From assembly GCA_016793265.1 (NCBI GenBank), contig JAEUHT010000298.1:1-34560 (forward strand): a stretch of 34,560 nucleotides of DNA. The letters are read 5' to 3'. This DNA comes from Planctomycetota bacterium. GTDB taxonomy: Bacteria; Planctomycetota; UBA1135; UBA2386. A program made the translations under genes and the position numbers. Below the pieces are notes generated by a model that was not told the DNA's origin, ran no database searches, and was given only the letters and a program-made list of their open reading frames with translations. This document shows positions 9,101 through 16,511 of this stretch, in pieces. Positions within the stretch are counted from its first letter, which is position 1. Each line of letters starts with the position of its first letter.

Positions 9101-10038
9101 AGCGCGATCAGCAGCAGGGCGGCCTCGCGGCGGTCGAGCCGTTGCTCGGCCGGCGGCTTGCCGGTCTCGACGACGAGCTGGCGCAACAGCTCCTCGAGCA
9201 CCGAGCCGGCCTCCATCGCCCGCGTCACGATCGGCGCCAGCAGCGGCGCCTGCTTCTTGTCGAAACCGCCCGGTGCGATGCCGGCGATCGCGATCGCGTC
9301 CTCGAAGCCGAAGCGGTTCTTCTCCTGCAGGTTCGGCGGCACCCGCTGGTCCTCGGGCCGCTGCGGGTGCGTCAGTGCCATGCGCAGGAAGTGCTCGTAG
9401 GCGGGCTTCCGGTCGGCTTCGACGAGGCTGCCGAAGAACTCGCCGAGCCGCGCCCAGCGGCCCAGCGTGACGTCGCGCTGCAGCATCTCGAACTCGCGCG
9501 CGAGCCTCTTCTCGGCGAGCTCACGTTCCTGCTGGGCGGCGGCGGCGGCAGGATCGACGGCGACCGCCGCGGCCCCGGCCGGCGGCTCTTGGCCGAACTG
9601 CCGCGTCAGCTCGGCTTCGATCTCCTCGGCGGTCATCGGCTTCACCTCGACCGACTTCGCCTTGGCCGCTTCCTCGGCCGGATCGTACGGCTTCAGCTCG
9701 GGCGCCACCCACGCCTTCAGCACCGTCGACGGCCGGCGGTCCCACGGCAGCGCCTTGAAGCGCTCGAAGCGGCCCTTCGCGGCCAGGGCCTGCTCGGCCG
9801 TCCACGTGGTCGTCGGCGCGTCCACCGCCTCGACCTTGCCGGCGCCCGGCGCCGGCTCCTGCGGCAGCTCCAGCGACACCGCGGTGCCGCGCACCAGGGT
9901 CACCGACTTCGCCGGCACCGCGCGCACCGACGGCACCGGCCCGGTGCCTTGCGCCAACAGGCTGGTGCCGAGCAAGGTGAGGACGATCGGGCGGCAGAAC
10001 GCGGACAAGTGGGGCATCGGCGTGGCTGGCGGGCGCAT
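6178..10038 (-). CDS. Giant signal-anchored protein (1286 aa) upstream of MoxR
   Basis: The product has a signal sequence (to about residue 30, ending LLAQG), a long exported region of roughly 1150 residues, one membrane helix (about 1188-1206), and an 80-residue cytoplasmic helical tail. The N-terminal two-thirds is alpha-helical and resembles degenerate TPR/armadillo-like repeats; residues of about 640-1100 mix helices and beta-rich parts. An alanine/glutamate-rich stretch (about 140-185) looks disordered. I recognise no enzymatic motif. The tail (FSVLGLLREVAARGRFPAAD) recalls the cytoplasmic end of BatD, so this may be the cluster's large exported BatD-like partner, but that is an inference from topology and position. 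The start at 10038 is preferred because GAGG lies eight bases upstream; an alternative ATG at 10017 has no ribosome site. Confidence 0.75.
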   Translation of the reverse strand: MRPPATPMPHLSAFCRPIVLTLLGTSLLAQGTGPVPSVRAVPAKSVTLVRGTAVSLELPQEPAPGAGKVEAVDAPTTTWTAEQALAAKGRFERFKALPWDRRPSTVLKAWVAPELKPYDPAEEAAKAKSVEVKPMTAEEIEAELTRQFGQEPPAGAAAVAVDPAAAAAQQERELAEKRLAREFEMLQRDVTLGRWARLGEFFGSLVEADRKPAYEHFLRMALTHPQRPEDQRVPPNLQEKNRFGFEDAIAIAGIAPGGFDKKQAPLLAPIVTRAMEAGSVLEELLRQLVVETGKPPAEQRLDRREAALLLIALGQDVEIGPLLPTAADAEKDNDREGLNLIARHALAMYAKEKRTTHLETAWRVTQAALAKGEIGDDEKAEALRRAVELAPKVHADLGPAWLAESFTQRPERGMEIIATIGTLVARGFQENAQDADFRGVGLALQKTAVEALLQTAPELAGQWRPTLALLAAGWINEAAYSYTNSQSDSLGPMLQRDEYGNFFYGSMRRGGGGQVAAIEPDDVLKAQPGPEWATLLDESLAPHFLTISAQLCLKVNEPARAFPFIEQLAGINPRKAKELAGEFLRVWTRNHNPNQNRTNRYMFMYGFDQRADGIPLTRSKQERNLAELATWVERLRRLPIEGGVDQKLLTEAFQSAHSAAEVYRLDAIQKVFGDIGALDPQLLAELLGKMRTNLATVWRVPAVQEREKTKRSQRETMLEVANGYETALTIAQDGLRTHGRHWALLAVVASILHDQNNFAQEQANDSGFADRRKAAFALFQEAAKAYADGAGDLRLDEETIAPFDTWFYAALGAADLGAVDEDKVVAKNQIPLIRAAIDALPKGSDERHLSMFANALFTRMSAVKPQIKYRYLEAGFGLVGDHPQAYEAKKVWDYYQDLLHELRLEAVVDGSTQVGTAPFGVRIDIVHTRAIERESGGFQKYATNQNTGAGFYYNYGRPLENYRDRFQEAVTAALQEHFEVLSVTFNSEVMASKPADEPGWRMTPYAWLLLQARGPQVDRIPVLQIDFDFNDTSGYMVLPVGTAPVVIDASHQPEPRPFAGVEIAQILDERRTDEGKVTLEIKAKAKGLVPDLDTLLTLTTPGFTVKKRDDQGAAVVKFSEDQKTIESERVWLLSLEPSGASRPGSFRFGEPRDEAFVVSYQRYADADLETVSPLVALQARLRVENPWWAWLLLGLALVVYCIWFFSKPAMGRGPAAGAELTLPRHVTAFSVLGLLREVAARGRFPAADRELLAADIRRIERCHFERGDDQSIDLTDVATRWLSRLG

Positions 10039-10150
10039 CAGAGGGTCCTCGGGGGCGCGGAAGGTATCACACCAAGTGCCGGTGCGAGGGGGCGGTGGCG
10101 AGAAGTCCCGGCCGTCGCCGATGCGGCGTCAACACGCGGACGCAGGCGGC

Positions 10151-10855
10151 TCAGACCGGCACCGCGGGCTGCAGTTGCCGCAGGTCGACGGCGCCTTCGC
10201 GGGCGGCGGCGACCCGTTCGAGGTACTGCCCGCGCGGCAGCTCGTAGACGCCGAAGCGGGCCAGGTGCTCGGTGACGAACTGCACGTCGAGCAGCTCGAT
10301 GCCGGCGGCGAACAGGCTGTGCACGAGCGCGACCAGGGCGACCTTCGACATGTCGGTGGCGCGGTGGAACATCGACTCGGCCGCGAACAGGGCCCCGACC
10401 TGCACGCCGTAGATGCCGCCGACGAGGTCCTCGCCGTGCCAGACCTCCAGGCTGTGGGCGTGGCCGAGCCGGAACAGGCGGGTGTAGGCGGCGACCATGT
10501 CGGGGATGATCCAGGTGCCGCCGAAGCGCTGCCGGCCGCACTCGCGCATGACCCGTTCGAAGCAGCGGTTCCAGCTCAGCGTGAAGGCGCCGCGACGGAG
10601 CGTGCGCCGCAGGCTGCGGGCGACGTGCAGGTGCTCGGGATCGAGCAGGGCGCGCGGGTCGGGGCTCCACCACATCGGCACGTAGCCCTCGGCATACCAC
10701 GGGAAGATGCCGCCGGCGTAGGCGGTCAGCAGCCGCTCCGCCGACAGGTCGCCGCCGATCGCGAGCAGCCCTTCGCGGTCGAAGTGGCGCGGGTCCGGGA
10801 ACCGCGGCGCCGAGCCCGGCAGCAGGATCTCGGGGGAGCGGCGCGGCGCCTTCAC
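10151..10855 (-). CDS. aat: Leucyl/phenylalanyl-tRNA--protein transferase
   Basis: The product is 234 residues. It carries the L/F-transferase signature: FPDPRHFDREGLLAIGGDLS near the N-terminus, GIFPWY and WWSPDPRALL, then GGIYGVQVGALFAAESMFHR and MSKVALVALV, with LLDVQFVTEHLARFG toward the end. The enzyme transfers Leu or Phe from aminoacyl-tRNA to proteins with N-terminal Arg or Lys, marking them for ClpS/ClpAP degradation by the N-end rule. It starts at a GTG immediately after the stop of the coiled-coil gene (TGAGTG), so expression is probably coupled to that unrelated gene. Neither clpS nor clpA is in the window. Confidence 0.95.
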   Translation of the reverse strand: MKAPRRSPEILLPGSAPRFPDPRHFDREGLLAIGGDLSAERLLTAYAGGIFPWYAEGYVPMWWSPDPRALLDPEHLHVARSLRRTLRRGAFTLSWNRCFERVMRECGRQRFGGTWIIPDMVAAYTRLFRLGHAHSLEVWHGEDLVGGIYGVQVGALFAAESMFHRATDMSKVALVALVHSLFAAGIELLDVQFVTEHLARFGVYELPRGQYLERVAAAREGAVDLRQLQPAVPV

Positions 10856-11869
10856 TCAGCGCTCCTTGAGCCGGCGCAGGGTCGTGTTCTGGTCCTCACG
10901 ATCGCCGAGTTCGATCAGCTCGATGTCGCCGTCGGGCAGTTGGCGGAAGTAGATGCGCAGGCCGAGCGACACCCGCAGGCTCCAGGTGTCCTGGCCGCCG
11001 AGCTGCTTGACCTCGAGGCCGGGGTAGGCGTGGCCCTCGGTCAGGAACAGGAGGATCGCCTGATGCGCCCGTTCGACGGTGCGGCGGTCGCGGCCTTCGA
11101 GCGACTTGTAGAACGACGGCAGGAAGCGCGGCAGCCGCACGTGCTTCTCGGCCTCCGGCGCGGCCGGCGGTGGCGGCGGCTTGTGCCGGCGCTTGCCCTT
11201 CGGCAGCAGCGATTCGAGCTCCGCGTTGTGCAGTTCGAGCAGGCGCAATCGGGACTGGTTGTGCGCGAGCTGGCGACGCAGCGCCTCGTCGGCGGCCAGG
11301 AAGCCTTCACGTTCGTTCTCGAGGTCGTGCACCAGCTGCTCCAGCTCGCGCACGGCGCGGTCGTCGCGCGGACCGCCGGGCGCCGACGGCTCCCGGTGCA
11401 CGTGGGCGAGGTCGCGGCGCAACGCCGTCACCACCTGCTCCTCGTGGGCCAGGCGCCGCTGCAGCTCGGCTTCGCGGTCGCGGGCGCGATTCTGGCCCTC
11501 GCGCGCCCGTTCGAGGTCCTCACGCAACCGCGACACCTCGGCGTCGCGCAGCGCCAGCAGCGCCTGCTGCTCCGCGCTCGGCGGCGCCACCTCCGGCTCG
11601 GGCTCCGGCGCCGCGGCCGGCACCAGCAGCTCGATGACCTCCTGCATCTGCTTGCCGTCGCGGAGCTCGGCCAGCAACGGCGCCAGCACGTTGGCCGGCG
11701 CCTTGTCGAGCCGGAACCCACCCTTCGGCGACAACCCGAACTTGCGCGCCAGTTCGCGCAGGCGCCGCACCGGCACCAGCGATTCGAGCAACAGCGCGAG
11801 CGGCAGCTCACCAGCCTTGGCGAGCGCCCGTTCGGTCAGCTTGCGAATCGCCAACCCGGCGTTGTTCAT
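10856..11869 (-). CDS. Coiled-coil protein with C-terminal RelE/ParE-like domain
   Basis: The product is 337 residues in three parts. Residues 1-83 are a compact helical domain (GLSPKGGFRLDKAPANVLAP resembles a small SAP-like or helix-extension-helix unit). Residues of about 98-220 are a heptad-rich coiled coil full of Glu, Arg and Leu. After a basic, proline-rich linker (about 224-240), residues of about 248-337 look like the RelE/ParE fold: SFYKSLEGRDRRTVERAHQA helices, then TWSLRVSLGLRIYF and DIELIELGDR strands. RelE-like domains are usually free-standing ribosome-dependent RNases or gyrase poisons with a neighbouring antitoxin. Here there is none, and the toxin-like domain is fused to a long coiled coil, so it may serve binding rather than toxicity. 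The downstream neighbour is aat, with no gap. Confidence 0.6.
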   Translation of the reverse strand: MNNAGLAIRKLTERALAKAGELPLALLLESLVPVRRLRELARKFGLSPKGGFRLDKAPANVLAPLLAELRDGKQMQEVIELLVPAAAPEPEPEVAPPSAEQQALLALRDAEVSRLREDLERAREGQNRARDREAELQRRLAHEEQVVTALRRDLAHVHREPSAPGGPRDDRAVRELEQLVHDLENEREGFLAADEALRRQLAHNQSRLRLLELHNAELESLLPKGKRRHKPPPPPAAPEAEKHVRLPRFLPSFYKSLEGRDRRTVERAHQAILLFLTEGHAYPGLEVKQLGGQDTWSLRVSLGLRIYFRQLPDGDIELIELGDREDQNTTLRRLKER

Positions 11870-11920
11870 CCTGCCGAATCTACCGCGACCACACGCCCGA
11901 AAGCACCCCGCGGTTCGGGC

Positions 11921-12382
11921 TCAATCCTGCGGCTCGGGCGGCTTCGGGTAGACCGGCGTCACCGGGTACTCGCTGTACTCGCGGGCGTCCCAGGCGCGCT
12001 CGATCGCCTCACGTTCCTGATCGGTCACCGCAGGCGGCTCCTGCCAGGACCGCCAGGCCAACCACTCGGCGGCGTCGAACGGCGCGCCGACGAGGGCGCC
12101 GACCTTCCACAGCACGAACGACGGGAACAGGAAGATCGACAGCGGGTCGCGCGACTCCTTCGGCTGCGAGTGATAGAAGACGAACGTCGCCGGCCAGGCG
12201 GCGATGTCGACCGGGACCGCGAGCACGAAGCCGACGGTCGCGCCGAGCGTCGCCGGGAACCGCGTGAACCAGGTGCGACCGTCGCGCACCCCGACCAGCG
12301 CGTCGGAGTAGCGCACGACCGAGGCGCAGCCGCCGAACGCCGGCAGCGACGCGAGCAGCGCACAGCACGCGGCCCGTTGCAT
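11921..12382 (-). CDS. Small exported protein, probable lipoprotein
   Basis: The product is 153 residues. The N-terminus (MQRAACCALLASLPAFGGCASVV) looks like a lipoprotein signal with C19 as lipidated residue, though the phenylalanine at -3 departs from the canonical lipobox. The middle has hydrophobic stretches (about 42-72 and 83-98) that could lie in or against a membrane, and the C-terminus is acidic and proline-rich. I do not recognise the family. It starts six bases after the stop of the PilO-like gene and so belongs to the same transcript as the PilM/PilN fusion; a role as an accessory of that apparatus is a guess from position. Confidence 0.6.
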   Translation of the reverse strand: MQRAACCALLASLPAFGGCASVVRYSDALVGVRDGRTWFTRFPATLGATVGFVLAVPVDIAAWPATFVFYHSQPKESRDPLSIFLFPSFVLWKVGALVGAPFDAAEWLAWRSWQEPPAVTDQEREAIERAWDAREYSEYPVTPVYPKPPEPQD

Positions 12383-12388
12383 GCCGAC

Positions 12389-13021
12389 TCAGTCCTTGTC
12401 CTTGCGCGGCTCGCGGCGGGCGAACTTCATCTCGTCGATGACCCAGCGGTCCTCGAGCTCCGGCGGCGGCGTCTTCTTGGCGCTGACGAGGTTCTTGTCG
12501 GTGTTGTTGGTGATGGTCAGCGACCGCAGCTTCCACACCGACGGCTGCCCGGCCTGGGCGCCGCCGGCCTGGGCGCCGGACTCGCAGTTCCACATCACCG
12601 CGTAGACGAACTCGAGCGGCACGTCGCGTTCGCGCTTCCAGCTGATGTCGACGACGTGGTCGGCGATCGGCTGCTTCGAGCCCGGCAGCGTGCCCTTCTC
12701 GATCTTGGGCTCCGCCGGCGAGAAGTCGGTGGTCTTGAGCCCGCTGCCGCCGGCGGCCAGGATCTGGCCCTCGAAGTAGGTGCGCGGCTCCTTGATGGCG
12801 TCGCTGGCGCTGCGGCGGTTCTGCGCCACGATCTCGACACGGCGCTGGTACTGCCCGATCTGCTCGAGCTGGCCGCCGCTCTTGGTCGCCTCGGTGACGG
12901 CGCGGTTGCAGGCTTCGATCTGCTGGTCGAGGGTCGTGATGTACCAGTAGCCCGCCGGCAGCAGCACCAGCGACAACAGGACGATGACCTTGTAGAGGTC
13001 GAGGTTGCGCAGGAAGTTCAT
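12389..13021 (-). CDS. PilO-like single-TM protein
   Basis: The product is 210 residues: a short cytoplasmic N-terminus, one membrane helix (about 11-28), then a helical stretch (about 30-65) and a mixed region with a beta-rich end. This is the topology of PilO/PilN-type inner-membrane components of type IV pili or GspM-type components of type II secretion. Sequence similarity is weak, so the assignment rests on topology and on its place directly after the PilM/PilN fusion, whose stop it overlaps by ATGA. The C-terminus is basic and charged (ARREPRKDKD). No other pilus gene (pilB, pilC, pilQ) is nearby. Confidence 0.55.
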   Translation of the reverse strand: MNFLRNLDLYKVIVLLSLVLLPAGYWYITTLDQQIEACNRAVTEATKSGGQLEQIGQYQRRVEIVAQNRRSASDAIKEPRTYFEGQILAAGGSGLKTTDFSPAEPKIEKGTLPGSKQPIADHVVDISWKRERDVPLEFVYAVMWNCESGAQAGGAQAGQPSVWKLRSLTITNNTDKNLVSAKKTPPPELEDRWVIDEMKFARREPRKDKD

Positions 13022-14898
13022 CGTTGGGCGCTCGGGCCGAAGGGTGGGAAGGAGTCCTTGAGGCCGATCGAGAACGTGTAGTACGCGCCGGGGCTGCCGC
13101 CGCTGTTGACGTCCTTGAACGGGTCCTCCTTGGCGCTCTTGACCTCGGCGAACGGTGAATCCGGCTTGCCGATGTCGCGCTCGAAGGCGCGCTGCAGCGC
13201 GGTCTGGCGGCTGCGGAAGCCCTCCTCGCGGAAGGCGACGGTGAAGTCGAGCGTCGGCGAACGCCCGGCCATCTGCAGGCTGATCTTGGGCAGCAGGTAG
13301 CGACCGAGCTCGGCGTCGCAACTGCGCAGCACCTCGCTGAACCGCACCATCACGGCGAGGCCCGATTCGAGCGAGACGTCCTCGTAGACGCCCGAATCCT
13401 CCTGCTTCTGGTCGGCGACCTTCTTGAGCTGGTCGCGCACGATCTGCACGCGCCGGGCGACCGGCGCCGCGTCGAGCTCGGCGAGCAGGTCCTTGAAGGT
13501 GTAGTCCTTGCCCTTGGCCTGCAGCCGGAAGTGCTGCGCATCCTCGAACCACTTGCCCGACAGCACCGAGTTCAGCATGCCGAAGAACTGCGGCGGCGCC
13601 TTCGGGTCCTTGGGATCGCGCCAGGTCGCGCCGATCTGGCGTTCGAGCAGGCGCAGCTCGAAGGTGCGCTTCTGCACGAAGACGAGCATCGCCAAGAGGC
13701 CGACCATGCAGGCGATCGCCAGCGGGAACTTGATGCGCTCGAAGCCACGCGCCAGCAGCAGGTCCTCCTGCCGCAGCTGGAAGCCGTCGGGGCCGCCCAT
13801 CGGCAGGAGCGCGAGGCCGATCGCGGTCGTCAGCGTCGGGCCGAGGCGCTCGACTTCGTCACCATCGAGGTCGTGGTTGAGCCGCGACAGCAGGTCGAGC
13901 TCCTTCACCTCCATGCTGAACACCGCCGCCAGCATGTCGCGCACACCGGCCAGGCGGCAGGCGCCGCCGGTGACCCACACCGCACGCAGCGCCGCGGCCT
14001 TGCCGGAGGCGGTCAGGAAGCGCGTCAGCTCGCGCGCGAGCCGCTGCAGGTAGTTGGTCTGGGCGCTGTCGACGTCGCCGTGCGCGATGACGACCTCGCG
14101 CGTCGGCGGCGGCGCCGCCGGCTGGCCGTCGCCGGTCGCGGCCGGCAGGCCATCCGGCACCTCGAGGCGCTGGTCGGCGCCGGAGTCGAGGCAACGCTGC
14201 ACCGCGTCGCGCGCGGTGGCGGCATCGAGCCGGTGGCGCTGCGCGAGCTCATCGGCGACCGCCCCGGCGCCGAGCCGCAGCGCGCGCATCTCGATCAGCC
14301 GTTCCCCCTCGACCAGCAGCACCTTGACGCTGCGCGCGCCGAGATCGACGACCGCGGTCACCGCGGCCGGATCGACGGCGCCATCGGCACCGGCGAAGGC
14401 ACCGGCCCAGTGCGCCGCGCGCCACAGCGCCAGGGTGTCGAGCTCGACCGTCTCCGGCTCGATCTTCTGCGCCGACAGCGACGCCAGCTGCGCGCGCAGC
14501 GGCGGCTTCGGCACCGCCGCGACCAGCACCCGGGTGCCGCCCTCGTGGCCGGCGCCGATCTCGAGGAAGTCGACCACCATGTCGTCGACCGCCTGGCTGT
14601 AGATCTCGCCTTCGATCTCGTTCTTGACGACCTTCTTGATCGCGTCGTAGCCCTTGAACGGCAGCTCGATGATGCGCAGCACGGCCTCGCGGCAGGCGTG
14701 GCCGAGCACGACGTCGCCGCGCATGCCGAGGTCGATCGCGGCGCGGGCGACAGCCGCCACCGCATCCGGCCGCGGACCGCTCTCGGCGGCCGCCGGCGCC
14801 GCATGCACACGCACGAGGCGGGGCTTCTTGTAGCTGCCGTCGAGTTCGACCACCTTGATGGCGTGGTCGCCGGGGTCGATGCCGATGCTCTTCACCAT
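13018..14898 (-). CDS. pilM: PilM-type ATPase fused to a PilN-like membrane domain
   Basis: The product is 626 residues. Residues 1 to about 365 have the actin/FtsA-like fold of PilM: SIGIDPGDHAIKVVELDGSY as phosphate-1 loop, VVDLGARSVKVLLVEGERL as the second, and WVTGGACRLAGVRDML as the adenosine-side motif. A membrane helix follows at about 391-408, then a cytoplasm-distant region of about 215 residues with the helical and ferredoxin-like layout of PilN. PilM normally binds the N-terminus of a separate PilN; here they appear as one chain. It would anchor an inner-membrane platform of a type IV pilus or type II secretion-like machine. The ATG at 14898 has AGGTGA six bases upstream. No pilus motor or pilin gene is in the window. 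Confidence 0.8.
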   Translation of the reverse strand: MVKSIGIDPGDHAIKVVELDGSYKKPRLVRVHAAPAAAESGPRPDAVAAVARAAIDLGMRGDVVLGHACREAVLRIIELPFKGYDAIKKVVKNEIEGEIYSQAVDDMVVDFLEIGAGHEGGTRVLVAAVPKPPLRAQLASLSAQKIEPETVELDTLALWRAAHWAGAFAGADGAVDPAAVTAVVDLGARSVKVLLVEGERLIEMRALRLGAGAVADELAQRHRLDAATARDAVQRCLDSGADQRLEVPDGLPAATGDGQPAAPPPTREVVIAHGDVDSAQTNYLQRLARELTRFLTASGKAAALRAVWVTGGACRLAGVRDMLAAVFSMEVKELDLLSRLNHDLDGDEVERLGPTLTTAIGLALLPMGGPDGFQLRQEDLLLARGFERIKFPLAIACMVGLLAMLVFVQKRTFELRLLERQIGATWRDPKDPKAPPQFFGMLNSVLSGKWFEDAQHFRLQAKGKDYTFKDLLAELDAAPVARRVQIVRDQLKKVADQKQEDSGVYEDVSLESGLAVMVRFSEVLRSCDAELGRYLLPKISLQMAGRSPTLDFTVAFREEGFRSRQTALQRAFERDIGKPDSPFAEVKSAKEDPFKDVNSGGSPGAYYTFSIGLKDSFPPFGPSAQR

Positions 14899-14949
14899 GC
14901 TGTCACCTGTTCGAGGGGGCGACAGCGTGGCCGCCGCCGCCCTTTGCTG

Positions 14950-15339
14950 TCAATCGCGTTTGCCACGCGGCCACTCGCTCTGTCGATCGAAGAGGTCCCG
15001 CTGCCGCTCGTCGAGCACCATGCGGATCCGCTTCTTGGTCTGGTCGCGCACCACCAGCAGCCGGGCCAGGATCGGCGGCGGCAGCTGCGCCCACTCGGTG
15101 CTGCTGAGGATCGTGTACTCCGATTCGCGCTCGTTCTGCAGCACGAGGCGCAGGCTGCGCTGCTGGCTCGCGGTCAGGCCGAAGCGAGTGGTCAGGTCCT
15201 GCAGGTAGTCGTCGTCGAGGCCGGCGGCGGCGCGCGTCGAGGCGAGCAGTTCGCCGCCGACCCAGGCCGTGACCACACCCGCGGCGAAGCACCCGAGCGC
15301 CATGCCTAGCATCCAGGGGCGCAGCGCGCGCGCGTTCAC
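14950..15339 (-). CDS. Membrane-anchored CpxP/Spy-like helical protein
   Basis: The product is 129 residues: one N-terminal hydrophobic segment (about 9-27) followed by a wholly helical periplasmic part. The pattern FGLTASQQRSLRLVLQNER followed by a second long helix pair resembles Spy/CpxP-like or heavy-metal-sensor proteins often encoded with ECF sigma factors. The match is by pattern, and there is no clear LTxxQ repeat pair beyond the single one. It starts at a GTG that overlaps the anti-sigma stop as GTGA, so it is coupled to the sigma/anti-sigma pair and could act as its periplasmic sensor. That role is inferred. Confidence 0.6.
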   Translation of the reverse strand: MNARALRPWMLGMALGCFAAGVVTAWVGGELLASTRAAAGLDDDYLQDLTTRFGLTASQQRSLRLVLQNERESEYTILSSTEWAQLPPPILARLLVVRDQTKKRIRMVLDERQRDLFDRQSEWPRGKRD

Positions 15340-15803
15340 TTGCCGCGGTGCCCCTTCGGTTCGCTGGCCGCGGCCCCCGTCACCAGGCTGTCCAGGCGAT
15401 CCATCTCCTGCTGCACCTCGTCGGGCGTCGCCTGCAGCGTGCTCGGCTGGTGGCGGAACAAGCCGAAGTGGAAGCCCAGCGCGCCGACGGTCAGGATCGC
15501 AGCAGCGAGCAGCAGCCGGCGGCAGAACGCCACCGCGCCGGCGGTCACGTCCGCCTGCTGCAGTTCCTGGCGGCTCGGCAGCCGGCGGGCGGCGGCCACC
15601 ACCGCGGCGGTGAAACCGGCGGGCGCCCGGCGGCCCTCGGCGCGCATCGCGGCGAAGCCGGCGGCGAACCCGCGCAGGCTGTCGAGCCGCTGCCGCAGCT
15701 GCGGCTCGGCCAACAGGCGGGCATCGCAGGCAGCGCGCGCCGCGGCATCGAGCTCGCCGTCGAGGTAGCGCTGCAGCAGGAGGTCTTCGGGGTCAGGGTT
15801 CAT
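15336..15803 (-). CDS. Membrane-bound anti-sigma factor
   Basis: The product is 155 residues. The N-terminal segment (LLLQRYLDGELDAAARAACD) is the helical anti-sigma signature that clamps the sigma factor. A single membrane helix lies at about 96-113, and the C-terminal part is periplasmic. The zinc-type HxxxCxxC motif is absent. The ATG at 15803 is chosen because GAGGAG lies seven bases before it; the stop of the sigma gene is TGA overlapping that ATG by one base. A GTG three bases earlier is possible. Such a pair is normally released by a signal across the membrane, often through proteolysis. Confidence 0.8.
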   Translation of the reverse strand: MNPDPEDLLLQRYLDGELDAAARAACDARLLAEPQLRQRLDSLRGFAAGFAAMRAEGRRAPAGFTAAVVAAARRLPSRQELQQADVTAGAVAFCRRLLLAAAILTVGALGFHFGLFRHQPSTLQATPDEVQQEMDRLDSLVTGAAASEPKGHRGK

Positions 15804-16447
15804 CACTTCGCTCCTCGCGCCGGGCGCGCGCGGGGTGCGCCGGGCACATCGGGGACCAGATCGGGATGGCGGCGCTCGAGCGCCTCCTTGAAGCGCTGGC
15901 GGGCGCGGAACAGGCGCGACTCGACGGTGCCGAGCTGGATCTGCAGCACCTCGGCGATCGCCGTGTAGGAGAGGTCTTCGAACTCGCGCAGCACCAGGAT
16001 GGTGCGGAACTTCTCGGGCAGCGAGTCGACGATCTCACGCGTCACCTGCGCCAGCTCGCGGCTCATCATGCCGGCCGCCGGGCTCGCCGCCTCGCGGTCG
16101 CCGGGCAGGCCCGGATCGTCGAGCGTGCTGTCGTCCTCGACCAGCCGCAGCCGCCGCGAGCTGGCGCGCGACAGGTGGTCGGTCGCGGCGTTGACGGCGA
16201 TGCGGTAGACCCAGGTGTAGAAGGCCGATTCGTGCTGGAAGGTGTGCAGCTTGCGGAACACCTTCAGGAACACCTCCTGCGCCAGGTCCTCACACTCGAC
16301 CTGGTCCCGGCAGTAGCGCGACAGCAACCGGAAGACCCGGTCCTGGTAGCGGTCGACGAGCGCGGCGAACGCGACCTCGCTGCCATCGAGCACGGCGGCG
16401 ATCAGGTCCTGGTCGGAGGCTTCGGGCTGGAGCTTCAAGGCGAACAC
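15803..16447 (-). CDS. ECF-family RNA polymerase sigma factor (RpoE-like)
   Basis: The product is 214 residues from the GTG at 16447. Region 2 covers about residues 24-95, with DLAQEVFLKVFRKLHTF and SAFYTWVYRIAVNAATDHL, the -10 recognition helices. Region 4 covers about 136-190, with LPEKFRTILVLREFEDLSY and VESRLFRARQRFKEAL, the helix-turn-helix for -35 binding. It looks like a RpoE/SigW-type stress sigma. The reading frame is open further upstream, but the extra residues do not look like sigma sequence and would run into ribBA, so the GTG at 16447 is the likelier start; no clear ribosome site precedes it. Its stop overlaps the anti-sigma start. Confidence 0.9.
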   Translation of the reverse strand: MFALKLQPEASDQDLIAAVLDGSEVAFAALVDRYQDRVFRLLSRYCRDQVECEDLAQEVFLKVFRKLHTFQHESAFYTWVYRIAVNAATDHLSRASSRRLRLVEDDSTLDDPGLPGDREAASPAAGMMSRELAQVTREIVDSLPEKFRTILVLREFEDLSYTAIAEVLQIQLGTVESRLFRARQRFKEALERRHPDLVPDVPGAPRARPARGAK

Positions 16448-16511
16448 GCGGCGCTTGGAGGGACTCGACAGCCCTTTCTTCCCCGCCGCGACGAATGGCG
16501 GGCCGGGGCCG

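Noticed and set aside
10856-11869. Classical toxin-antitoxin pair
   Set aside because: Only a toxin-like domain is present. The flanking genes are aat and a probable lipoprotein, neither resembling an antitoxin.
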